From positions 682,001 through 746,000 of the forward strand of contig OZ252015.1 of the NCBI GenBank assembly GCA_965247525.1: 64,000 nt of DNA. The letters are read 5' to 3'. The translations under genes were made by a program, and so were the position numbers. Of the stretch, positions 8,444-15,504 are shown piece after piece; positions within the stretch are counted from its first letter, which is position 1; every line of letters starts with the position of its first letter. Below the pieces are notes generated by a model. It was not told where the DNA came from, did not search any database, and saw only the letters and a list, made by a program, of their open reading frames with translations. Source of the stretch: JAZKID01 sp965247525 (GTDB lineage: Bacteria > Pseudomonadota > Alphaproteobacteria > Rhizobiales > UBA4765).

Positions 8444-10114
8444 ATGACCGATACACCACAAGACACGCCGCGCGAATTTATGGATTATGACGTTGTAATC
8501 GTTGGCGGCGGGCCTGCGGGGCTTGCAACCGCCATTCGCCTGAAACAGATCGACCCGGCTTTTTCCGTTGTGGTTGTGGAAAAAGGCGCTGAAATTGGCG
8601 CGCATATTCTCTCTGGCGCGGTCATTGATCCGATCGGTCTTGATGCCCTGTTGCCCGACTGGCGAATAAGCGGCGCGCCTCTCACAACAAAAGTCACGAA
8701 AGACAAATTCGCGTTTCTGGGGCCTGCGGGCGGCATTCCATTGCCAACCTTCCTGATGCCGCCTTTGATGAGCAATCACGGAAATTACATCGGCAGTCTT
8801 GGCGAGTTGGCAAAATGGCTGGGCGCGCAGGCCGAAGCGCTTGGTGTTGAGATTTATGCAGGCTTTGCCGCCGCTGAAATTCTTTACAATGCGGACGGCG
8901 CCGTCATCGGCATTGCCACAGGCGATATGGGTATCGGAAAAGACGGCACGCCGACGCCAAATTTTGCACGCGGAATGGAACTGCGCGGACGCTATACGAT
9001 TTTTGCCGAAGGTGCGCGCGGACATCTGACCAAAAGACTGGTGGCGCGCTTTGGCCTTGGCAAAGACAGCTGCCCGCAAAAATACGGCATCGGCCTCAAA
9101 GAGGTTTGGGAAATCCCCGCCGACAAACATAAACCCGGTCTGATCGAGCATTCATTTGGCTGGCCACTAGACCGCAAGACAGGCGGTGGTTCGTTTCTCT
9201 ATCATTATGGGCAAAACCGCATTGCGCTCGGCTTTGTCGTTCATCTCAATTACAAAAATCCAACCCTGTGGCCGTTTGGCGAATTCCAAAAATGGAAAAC
9301 GCATCCGTCCGTGTCATCGCTTTTGCAAGGCGGAAAGCGCCTGTCTTATGGCGCACGCGCGATCACCGAAGGCGGCTGGCAATCTGTGCCGCGCCTGACA
9401 TTTGCCGGTGGCGCGCTTGTGGGCTGCGCGGCAGGCTTCGTCAATGTCGCACGCATCAAAGGCAGCCATAATGCCGTTCTGTCGGGAAAACTTTGTGCTG
9501 AGCATCTTGCCCTAGCGCTTGCAGGCGGGCGCCGCCACGACGAGATTGCAACTTACGAAGACGCATGGCGTGGTTCTGCGATCGGCAAGGACTTGCGCCG
9601 CGTGCGCAATGTCAAACCTCTATGGTCGCGCTTTGGCACCTATGCCGGCATTGCTCTTGGCGCGCTCGACATGTGGACGACCACATTTGGTTTTTCACTG
9701 TTCGGCACCATGAAGCATCGCATGGCCGACCATGAGGACATGACGCTCGCCAAGGACGCCAAGCCGATAACCTACCCCAAACCCGATGGCGAGATTGTCT
9801 TCGACCGCCTGTCCTCGGTGTTTGTCTCCAACACCAATCACGACGAAAACCAGCCCTGCCACCTGCTGCTCACCGACCCGGCCATTCCGGTGGCGCGTAA
9901 TCTGCCGCTTTATGGTGAACCCGCGCGGCTCTATTGCCCGGCGGGCGTCTATGAAATTGTGTATGCCAATGAGGTGACGTCTACCGATCCGCGCTTTGTG
10001 ATTAACGCGCAAAACTGCGTGCATTGTAAAACCTGCGACATCAAGGATCCGGCGCAGAACATTACATGGGTCACGCCGGAAGGCAGCGGCGGGCCGAACT
10101 ATCAGGGAATGTAA
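8444..10114 (+). CDS. Electron transfer flavoprotein-ubiquinone oxidoreductase
   Basis: Inner-membrane-associated enzyme that passes electrons from reduced electron-transfer flavoprotein (fed by acyl-CoA and related dehydrogenases) to ubiquinone. The 556-residue product is the usual length. An FAD-binding Rossmann motif, VIVGGGPAGLATAIRL, lies at about residues 17-32. The ubiquinone-binding and FAD domains follow. The C-terminus carries the [4Fe-4S] ligands Cys498, Cys525, Cys528 and Cys531 (CPAG; CVHCKTC) and ends with the family signature NITWVTPEGSGGPNYQGM. The gene is divergent from the UDG gene with a 92-base spacer. The ETF subunits themselves are not in this window. Confidence 0.96.
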   Translation: MTDTPQDTPREFMDYDVVIVGGGPAGLATAIRLKQIDPAFSVVVVEKGAEIGAHILSGAVIDPIGLDALLPDWRISGAPLTTKVTKDKFAFLGPAGGIPLPTFLMPPLMSNHGNYIGSLGELAKWLGAQAEALGVEIYAGFAAAEILYNADGAVIGIATGDMGIGKDGTPTPNFARGMELRGRYTIFAEGARGHLTKRLVARFGLGKDSCPQKYGIGLKEVWEIPADKHKPGLIEHSFGWPLDRKTGGGSFLYHYGQNRIALGFVVHLNYKNPTLWPFGEFQKWKTHPSVSSLLQGGKRLSYGARAITEGGWQSVPRLTFAGGALVGCAAGFVNVARIKGSHNAVLSGKLCAEHLALALAGGRRHDEIATYEDAWRGSAIGKDLRRVRNVKPLWSRFGTYAGIALGALDMWTTTFGFSLFGTMKHRMADHEDMTLAKDAKPITYPKPDGEIVFDRLSSVFVSNTNHDENQPCHLLLTDPAIPVARNLPLYGEPARLYCPAGVYEIVYANEVTSTDPRFVINAQNCVHCKTCDIKDPAQNITWVTPEGSGGPNYQGM

Positions 10115-10215
10115 GGCCTTTGAGCTATTAATCAGTTCAGGCGAAATTCCCGCATTTTATTTTATCTGGTCTATTGTGTTCAGATTGCCATTTTAACAAT
10201 TTGAAAGATACGCCT

Positions 10216-10647
10216 ATGCACGATTTAAAATGCCGCCCATGCCGCGGTGAACAGGGCGCAGAGATTGGTCAGGCGGGTTATGAAACCGGATCGCCGAAAA
10301 AGTCTTTTGATGCCGCAATCGGTTCTGCAATGGGCGATCTCGATATCGTTCTTGATAAAATGATTGCCCAATCAGGCCTGATGGGCATTGTATCGCAGTC
10401 AACAGACAGCATGAAAAACATTCGCAAGCTTGTGAAAATGGATGCCAACGGCAAAACAAATTTCCGCGCCATTCTTGACTATATCAATTACAAAGACGCA
10501 AAGCAGGACAATCGTGCGCTTATTTCCACATGGCTTGGAAAAACCCAGGCCGAGCGCCTGATTAAAACGCTGGAAAACAACGACAAGCTCGAAATCCAGA
10601 TTTATGATGCCGGAGACGCCGCAGCAGCTGCCGGTCGCGCGCGCTAG
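10216..10647 (+). CDS. Unknown 143-residue protein with N-terminal CRPC
   Basis: I do not recognise this protein. The ATG at 10216 (MHDLKCRPCRGEQGAE) is chosen over an in-frame TTG at 10174. It has a CxxC pair at residues 6-9, a central region rich in Asp/Ile/Met (SAMGDLDIVLDKMIAQSG), and two predicted helical segments ending in LGKTQAERLIKTLENNDKL. The tail is Ala-rich (DAAAAAGRAR). There is no signal peptide and no membrane segment. It lies alone between ETF-QO and a convergent thioredoxin-like gene, with a 100-base leader and a hairpin right after its stop. Reading-frame bias and the terminator support a real gene; the function is unknown. Confidence 0.62.
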   Translation: MHDLKCRPCRGEQGAEIGQAGYETGSPKKSFDAAIGSAMGDLDIVLDKMIAQSGLMGIVSQSTDSMKNIRKLVKMDANGKTNFRAILDYINYKDAKQDNRALISTWLGKTQAERLIKTLENNDKLEIQIYDAGDAAAAAGRAR

Positions 10648-10678
10648 AAAAAAGCCTGCGGCGTTAAACGCTGCAGGC
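10648..10678 (-). terminator. Intrinsic terminator of the thioredoxin-like gene
   Basis: Inverted repeat GCCTGCGGCG (10654-10663), loop TTAAA, CGCTGCAGGC (10669-10678), with one G-T mismatch. Read on the minus strand the stem is followed directly by a run of T (10653 down to 10648), the layout of a Rho-independent terminator for the minus-strand gene at 10712-11116. It also sits at the end of the convergent plus-strand gene, for which it lacks a downstream T run. Confidence 0.75.
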
Positions 10679-10711
10679 CCTACATTGAAACTGCCGAAAT
10701 AAACGGCGTGC

Positions 10712-11116
10712 CTATGGAGCAATGCCTTTTTCGAGCATCGCCTTGAACGCATCCGCGCTTGTCTCGCCGCTTGTTTTTTCAACAACCTTGCCCTGTTTGA
10801 TCAGCACGACATCGCCGGCCTTGGCAGAATAAGGCGCGATGGCCGCCGCATCTTTTGTGGCATCGGCGCGGAAGGTCTGGATACGGATATATTTGATATC
10901 ATTGTAAGCGGTGTCGAGCGCTTTGACCTGATCCGCGCAAGGCACGCAGCCTTCGCCGCCCACATGCAGCAATACGGCGCCGTTTTTCGCAATGCCCTCA
11001 AAAGCTGGCGAAATTGGCGAAAACTTGGGAACGCCGGCTGGCAACGGCATTTGGGCAAATGCGGCTGTTGAAAAGAGTGTGAATGCAGCAAATGCAAACG
11101 CCAAAAAATGTTTCAT
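10712..11116 (-). CDS. Exported thioredoxin-like protein with CVPC motif
   Basis: Small 134-residue protein with a clear signal peptide (residues 1-21, ending STAAFAQ) and a thioredoxin-like core. The strand GAVLLHVGGEG is followed by the redox motif CVPC (Cys57, Cys60) and a helix, then VVLIKQGKVVEKTSGETS, which matches the final beta strands of the fold. It should act on thiols in the periplasm. The usual cis-Pro before beta-4 is not obvious, so this is a divergent member. It is followed by a convincing terminator and preceded by the TauE permease gene on the same strand, 44 bases away. Substrate unknown. Confidence 0.75.
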   Translation of the reverse strand: MKHFLAFAFAAFTLFSTAAFAQMPLPAGVPKFSPISPAFEGIAKNGAVLLHVGGEGCVPCADQVKALDTAYNDIKYIRIQTFRADATKDAAAIAPYSAKAGDVVLIKQGKVVEKTSGETSADAFKAMLEKGIAP

Positions 11117-11160
11117 GATCGATGTCCTTTAAAACGGATGATGATGGTCGACGAGACTGA

Positions 11161-11919
11161 CTAACTTAAAATCAGACGCAGTGCCAGCGCGGCGCAGACA
11201 ACAACCAGCAATGGCCGGATAATTTTAGCGCCATGCTTAATGGCGCTGCGCGACCCCAAAGTTGCGCCGCAGACCTGCCCGGCCACCATCATCAGCCCCA
11301 GCGCAATCAAGGTTTTTCCGGCAAACAGAAAAACCACCAGCGAACCGAGGTTCGAGCCGAAATTGAACAGTTTGGTATGCGCGGTTGCCTTGCGTACGCC
11401 GTAACCCACCAACGTGATCAGCGACACCACAAAAAACGAGCCCGTGCCCGGCCCGAACAGTCCGTCATAAAACCCGATGACGGTTCCCGCGCCAACACCA
11501 TGCTGGTGAGGCGTGATGATGTGATGGCGTGTCTCGTCGCTCATCTTTGGCGCCAACGCAAAATACAACGCCAGTGCAACCAGCACATAAGGTATGACAT
11601 GGCGTAAAAATTCAGCGCTGATATGGGTGACCAGCAGAGCGCCGCACGCCGCCGCACCAAATGCGCAGCAAAAGCCTGGCCAGGCTTCCCGCCAGTTGAT
11701 CATTTTTACACGGGCAAATTGAAGCGTCGCCGAGCCCGAACCAAACACGGCCTGCAACTTATTGGTGGCAAGTGCCTGCGCCGGATTTAAACCCGCCAGC
11801 AGGAATGCCGGAATGGTAATCAGCCCGCCGCCGCCGGCAATGGCGTCAACAAAGCCTGCGACAAAAGCTGCCAGCACAAGCAGGGCGATGAGAGAAGGCG
11901 TGAGGAGACTTATTTCCAC
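11161..11919 (-). CDS. TauE/SafE-family membrane permease
   Basis: Polytopic inner-membrane protein, about 252 residues, of the TauE/SafE (DUF81) family, which exports or imports sulfite, sulfonates or other small anions. The family signature AAFVAGFVDAIAGGGGLITIP is at the N-terminus and a second GFYDGLFGPGTGSF half-repeat sits near the middle, the expected internal duplication. About eight hydrophobic segments are visible. No ATG lies near the N-terminus: I chose the GTG at 11919 (MEISLLTPSLIAL), since the alternative TTG at 11943 lies inside a palindromic repeat and adds LLRNARND-type residues encoded by it. The substrate cannot be told from sequence. Confidence 0.85.
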   Translation of the reverse strand: MEISLLTPSLIALLVLAAFVAGFVDAIAGGGGLITIPAFLLAGLNPAQALATNKLQAVFGSGSATLQFARVKMINWREAWPGFCCAFGAAACGALLVTHISAEFLRHVIPYVLVALALYFALAPKMSDETRHHIITPHQHGVGAGTVIGFYDGLFGPGTGSFFVVSLITLVGYGVRKATAHTKLFNFGSNLGSLVVFLFAGKTLIALGLMMVAGQVCGATLGSRSAIKHGAKIIRPLLVVVCAALALRLILS

Positions 11920-12000
11920 GTCATTGCGAGCGTTGCGAAGCAATCTATTCTGGAAACGTGACGAATAGATCGCTTCGTCGCTGTGCTCCTCGCAATGACA
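11919..12000. repeat. CATTGCGAG-ended palindromic element B
   Basis: Inverted repeat between the TauE gene and gcvPB: CGTCATTGCGAG at 11919-11930 and CTCGCAATGACA at 11989-12000. The inner blocks GAAGCAATCTATTC (left) and GAATAGATCGCTTC (right) are inverted too. It shares both blocks with element A at 3450-3560. The left end touches the probable start codon of the TauE gene, and the right end lies 6 bases from the gcvPB stop, so it fills the whole spacer and could fold as a hairpin at the end of the gcv message. Confidence 0.85.
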
Positions 12001-12006
12001 GACACT

Positions 12007-13575
12007 TTACTCTGCAGCCTCGGCATTATTTACAGGCAACGGTGGACGCCAGCGCAAAACGGGTGCGCGCGCCGCTTTTGTTTCGTCGAGGCGTTTGCGC
12101 GGGGCCAGCATCGGCGCATTGGTAAAGCGTGCGCTATTGCCTGCTTTTGCATCGATCGCCAGATCGCGCATCGCGCCGATAAACAGATCCAGCGAGGCTT
12201 TCGATTCCGATTCTGTCGGCTCGATCAGCATCGCCCCGTGCACCACCAGCGGGAAATACACCGTCATCGGGTGGAACCCCTCGTCAATCATCGCTTTGGC
12301 AAAATCAAGCGTCGTGACATTCGTGCCTTTGAGGAAGCTGTCGTCGAACAGCACCTCATGCATGCAGACCTTGTCGCCAAATGGCTGCGAAAACAGGTCG
12401 GCCAGCGATGCACGAATATAATTGGCATTCAGCACAGCGTCTTCCGAGGCTTTGCGCATGCCATCGCTGCCATGGCTGAGCATGTAAGTAAGCGCGCGCA
12501 CATACATGCCCATCTGCCCATGAAACACGCACATGCGACCAAAACTTTGTGTGCCGTCTTTATGCTCGACCAACGAAATCGTATCGCCGTTTTTGTGCAG
12601 GAAAGGCACAGGCGCAAATGGCGCCAGCGCTTTTGACAACACAACAGGCCCTGAGCCCGGTCCGCCGCCGCCATGCGGCGTTGAAAATGTTTTATGCAGG
12701 TTGATATGCATGGCATCGACGCCAAGATCGCCCGGCTTGGCCTTGCCAACAATCGCGTTGAAATTTGCGCCATCGCAATAAAAGTAAGCGCCCGCATCAT
12801 GCAAAGCTTTGGCGATTTCAGAAATTTCTTTCTCAAACAGGCCGCAGGTGTTGGGGTTGGTCAGCATGATCGCCGCCGTGTCGGGGCCAAGCGCTGCTTT
12901 CACCGCATCGATATGCACCGTGCCGTCAGCACCTGCCGGAACGGATTTGACTTTAAAGCCCAGCAAGGCCGCTGTTGCAGGGTTTGTGCCATGCGCACTT
13001 TCCGGCACAAGAACAGTGCGGCGCACATCGCCTTCCCCACGCGCATCGATTGCCGCCTTGATCGCGGCCATGCCGCACAGCTCACCATGCGCACCCGCTT
13101 TGGGAGACAAAGCGACGGCTTCCATGCCGGTCATTGTCAGCAGGTAGTGCGACAATTTCTGCATGACTTGCAATGCGCCTGGAACGCTTGATTGCGGCTG
13201 CAGCGGGTGAATGTCAGAAAAGCCGGGAAGCCGCGCCATTTTTTCATTGAGGCGGGCATTGTGTTTCATCGTGCACGAGCCAAGCGGAAAAATGCCGGTG
13301 TCGATGCCGTAATTGCGCTGCGACAGCCGCACGAAATGGCGCATGGTTTCCGGCTCAGTCAGACCCGGCAGACCAATCTCGCCTTTGCGGCGGTGCGCAC
13401 CAAGCCTGTTGGTGCTGATGTTTTCATCGGCCATGTCGACGCCGCTGGCGTCACTGCGGCCAATTTCAAACAGCAAGCCCTCTTCCTGCGCAAGCCCGCG
13501 ATTGTGCGTAAAGGTTTGCGGCTCAAAACCCGCTGTCTCGTTTGGTGTTGTGGGGCGTCCCTGACGGTTCAACAT
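12007..13575 (-). CDS. gcvPB: Glycine dehydrogenase (decarboxylating) subunit 2
   Basis: C-terminal half of the split P-protein of the glycine cleavage system, which decarboxylates glycine with pyridoxal phosphate and hands the aminomethyl group to lipoyl-GcvH. It is 522 residues. The PLP-binding lysine is Lys295 in INLHKTFSTPHGGGGPGSGP, with TNPNTCGLFE and YCDGANFNAIVG upstream as in the family. It is the last gene of gcvT-gcvH-gcvPA-gcvPB and starts 1 base after the gcvPA stop, so translation is probably coupled. The split P-protein is common in Alphaproteobacteria and Gram-positives, in contrast to the single-chain form of E. coli. Confidence 0.96.
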   Translation of the reverse strand: MLNRQGRPTTPNETAGFEPQTFTHNRGLAQEEGLLFEIGRSDASGVDMADENISTNRLGAHRRKGEIGLPGLTEPETMRHFVRLSQRNYGIDTGIFPLGSCTMKHNARLNEKMARLPGFSDIHPLQPQSSVPGALQVMQKLSHYLLTMTGMEAVALSPKAGAHGELCGMAAIKAAIDARGEGDVRRTVLVPESAHGTNPATAALLGFKVKSVPAGADGTVHIDAVKAALGPDTAAIMLTNPNTCGLFEKEISEIAKALHDAGAYFYCDGANFNAIVGKAKPGDLGVDAMHINLHKTFSTPHGGGGPGSGPVVLSKALAPFAPVPFLHKNGDTISLVEHKDGTQSFGRMCVFHGQMGMYVRALTYMLSHGSDGMRKASEDAVLNANYIRASLADLFSQPFGDKVCMHEVLFDDSFLKGTNVTTLDFAKAMIDEGFHPMTVYFPLVVHGAMLIEPTESESKASLDLFIGAMRDLAIDAKAGNSARFTNAPMLAPRKRLDETKAARAPVLRWRPPLPVNNAEAAE

Positions 13576-13576
13576 A

Positions 13577-14920
13577 TTACAGCACCTCTTTCAGCGCGGC
13601 GACAAACGCGGCGCGGTCGTCATCCGTGTTCACCTCGGTGGAGGCGACAAGAAGAAGATTGGCAAGCTCATCGCGTTTGGGCTCCAGCCGTGACACGGGC
13701 ACGCCGCCAAGAATGCCCTTTTTCATCAGCGCCTCGACAACCGCATCGGCGCGTTTTGGCAGGCGCAGCGTAAATTCATTGAAGAAGGTATCATTCAAGA
13801 TTTCGACGCCATCTATTTTGTTCAGCGCCTCGCCGAGTTTGACAGCGTTGACGTGGCAGCGTTTTGCCGTCCGTGTCAGCCCCTGATCGCCAAGCAGCGT
13901 CATATGCACTGTGAACGCCAATGCGCACAGGCCTGAATTGGTGCAGATGTTCGATGTCGCCTTGTCGCGGCGAATGTGCTGCTCGCGCGTGGACAGCGTC
14001 AGCACATAGCCGCGCTTGCCATCGCTGTCTGATGTTTCACCGCACAGGCGTCCCGGCATCTGCCGCACGAACTTGTCCTTGGTTGCAAAAAGCCCGACAT
14101 ATGGCCCGCCAAAATTCAGGGCGTTGCCGATGGACTGGCCTTCGCCAACCACAATGTCGGCGCCCTGCGCACCTGGGCTTTCAACAAGACCCAGTGAAAA
14201 CGCTTCCGTGAATACGGCAATCAGCAATGCGCCATGCGCATGCGCCTTGTCGGCGATGGGTTTGAGATCAATCAGGTCGCCGTAAAAAGACGGCGACTGC
14301 ACCACGACGCAGGAGGTCTCATCATCGATCTGGCTTAGAATATCTTCCACACCGCCGGGGCATGGCGGCAGCACAAGCGTCGTGTCATTGGCAAGTTCGG
14401 AAAGCGTGCGCGTCGTTTCCACATAGTGCGGGTGCAGCGTGCCCGACAGGATTGATTTTCTTTTTTTGCTGACGCGGTGTGCCATCAGCACGGCCTCGGC
14501 GCAGGCCGTCGAGCCGTCATACATTGAGGCGTTGGCGACATCCATGCCGGTGAGCAGCGCCACCTGAGTTTGAAACTCGAACAGATATTGAAGCGTGCCT
14601 TGCGCGATTTCTGGCTGATAGGGCGTATAGCTCGTCAAAAATTCAGAGCGCTGGATCAGGTGGTCGACCGTTGCCGGCACATGGTGTTTGTAAGCGCCTG
14701 CGCCGCAAAAAAACGGAACCGACCCTGCGCTGAGATTTTTGGCGCTCAACGCCATAAGCTGGCGCTCGACATCCATTTCTGACTGGCCGAGCGGCAGATC
14801 AAGATTGCCATTGATGCGTTTATTGCTGGGAATATCAACAAACAGCGCATCAATATTGGCCGCACCAATTGTGCGCAGCATGTCTTGGCGATCAGTGTCG
14901 GAAATCGGCAGATAGCGCAT
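13577..14920 (-). CDS. gcvPA: Glycine dehydrogenase (decarboxylating) subunit 1
   Basis: N-terminal half of the split P-protein, 447 residues. The family start MRYLPISDTDRQDML, the segment FCGAGAYKHHVPATVDHL, SYTPYQPEIAQGTLQYLFEFQ and MDVANASMYDGSTA are all present. It lacks the PLP lysine, which sits in GcvPB, as expected. It forms a heterotetramer with GcvPB. The gene begins 5 bases after the gcvH stop and ends 1 base before gcvPB, so it lies in the middle of the riboswitch-controlled operon. Confidence 0.96.
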   Translation of the reverse strand: MRYLPISDTDRQDMLRTIGAANIDALFVDIPSNKRINGNLDLPLGQSEMDVERQLMALSAKNLSAGSVPFFCGAGAYKHHVPATVDHLIQRSEFLTSYTPYQPEIAQGTLQYLFEFQTQVALLTGMDVANASMYDGSTACAEAVLMAHRVSKKRKSILSGTLHPHYVETTRTLSELANDTTLVLPPCPGGVEDILSQIDDETSCVVVQSPSFYGDLIDLKPIADKAHAHGALLIAVFTEAFSLGLVESPGAQGADIVVGEGQSIGNALNFGGPYVGLFATKDKFVRQMPGRLCGETSDSDGKRGYVLTLSTREQHIRRDKATSNICTNSGLCALAFTVHMTLLGDQGLTRTAKRCHVNAVKLGEALNKIDGVEILNDTFFNEFTLRLPKRADAVVEALMKKGILGGVPVSRLEPKRDELANLLLVASTEVNTDDDRAAFVAALKEVL

Positions 14921-14925
14921 TGCAT

Positions 14926-15303
14926 TTATCCCAGTGAGGCGACGTAGGTTTTATAAGCTGTTTCGTCCATCAGCTCGGACAGCTCATTCTGGTTGGCGAT
15001 CTTCAGTTTCAAAAACCAGCCTTTGTCCTGCGGCGATTCGTTCACCGCGGATGGCGCATCAGGCAATGCCGAGTTGACTTCCGTCACCTCGCCCGACACG
15101 GGCGCGTAAACCTCTGATGCGGCCTTGACGCTTTCAACGACCGCGGCCTCATCGCCCTTGGACAATGTTTTACCGGTTGCGGGCAGATCGACATAAACAA
15201 CATCGCCTAGCTGTTTTTGCGCGTAATCGGTAATGCCGACAATGCCGATGTCACCCTCGACGCGAAAATACTCATGGTCTTTTGTGTAATATGTGTTTGT
15301 CAT
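14926..15303 (-). CDS. gcvH: Glycine cleavage system H protein
   Basis: Lipoyl carrier of the glycine cleavage system, 125 residues, shuttling the aminomethyl group between the P, T and L proteins. The lipoylated lysine is Lys60 in VVESVKAASEVYAPVSGEV. The N-terminus reads MTNTYYTKDHEYFRVEGD and the C-terminal helix contains ELSELMDETAY. The start is fixed by AAGGAG 8 bases upstream of ATG 15303. Immediately upstream lies a 30-codon mini-ORF whose first residues copy the GcvH N-terminus (see 15315-15407). No lpd gene for the L protein is in the window. Confidence 0.97.
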   Translation of the reverse strand: MTNTYYTKDHEYFRVEGDIGIVGITDYAQKQLGDVVYVDLPATGKTLSKGDEAAVVESVKAASEVYAPVSGEVTEVNSALPDAPSAVNESPQDKGWFLKLKIANQNELSELMDETAYKTYVASLG

Positions 15304-15314
15304 TTCGCGTCTCC

Positions 15315-15407
15315 TTAAAGTTGCATCATCTTATCCAAAAAGTCCTTCAACTTTTTGGGATGATGCACGCGAATGTATTCGTGATCTTTGGTAAAATGTG
15401 TGGTCAT
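15315..15407 (-). CDS. 30-residue mini-ORF resembling the GcvH N-terminus
   Basis: Short frame directly upstream of gcvH. It begins at ATG 15407 with AGGGAG about 7 bases before it, and stops with TAA at 15315, 11 bases before the gcvH ATG; the gcvH Shine-Dalgarno lies just after this stop. Its first 14 residues, MTTHFTKDHEYIRV, match the GcvH start MTNTYYTKDHEYFRV, while the rest (HHPKKLKDFLDKMMQL) is unrelated and is encoded by a strong palindrome. I read it as a partial duplication of the gcvH 5' end, including its ribosome-binding site, interrupted by a palindromic element. It may be translated as a leader peptide or may be debris; no family match is claimed. Confidence 0.55.
   Translation of the reverse strand: MTTHFTKDHEYIRVHHPKKLKDFLDKMMQL
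15323..15366. repeat. Palindrome inside the gcvH-like mini-ORF
   Basis: Long inverted repeat GCATCATC (15323-15330), CCAAAAAGT (15335-15343), loop, ACTTTTTGG (15350-15358), GATGATGC (15359-15366). The two stems are exact, 8 and 9 bp, separated on one side by a 4-base TTAT bulge. It lies between the gcvT stop and the gcvH start and would form a stable hairpin in the gcv transcript about 20 bases before the gcvH start codon. It encodes the second half of the mini-ORF. Confidence 0.8.
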
Positions 15408-15428
15408 GGTCTTGCTCCCTTATATGAT

Positions 15429-15495
15429 CCGCTCACACCTGCGAAAGCAGGTGTCCTTTTTGTTTTAAGATCCCAGCCTGCGCTGGGATGAGCGG
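15429..15495. repeat. Compound palindromic element between gcvT and gcvH
   Basis: Three nested inverted repeats: outer CCGCTCA (15429-15435) with TGAGCGG (15489-15495); left hairpin ACACCTGC / GCAGGTGT (15435-15442 and 15447-15454); right hairpin ATCCCAGC / GCTGGGAT (15470-15477 and 15482-15489). The centre holds CCTTTTTGTTTT. This cruciform layout is typical of dispersed intergenic palindromes rather than of a simple terminator. It ends 9 bases before the gcvT stop on the minus strand and could stabilise or partly end the gcvT message. Confidence 0.8.
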
Positions 15496-15504
15496 CGGAT
15501 GTGC

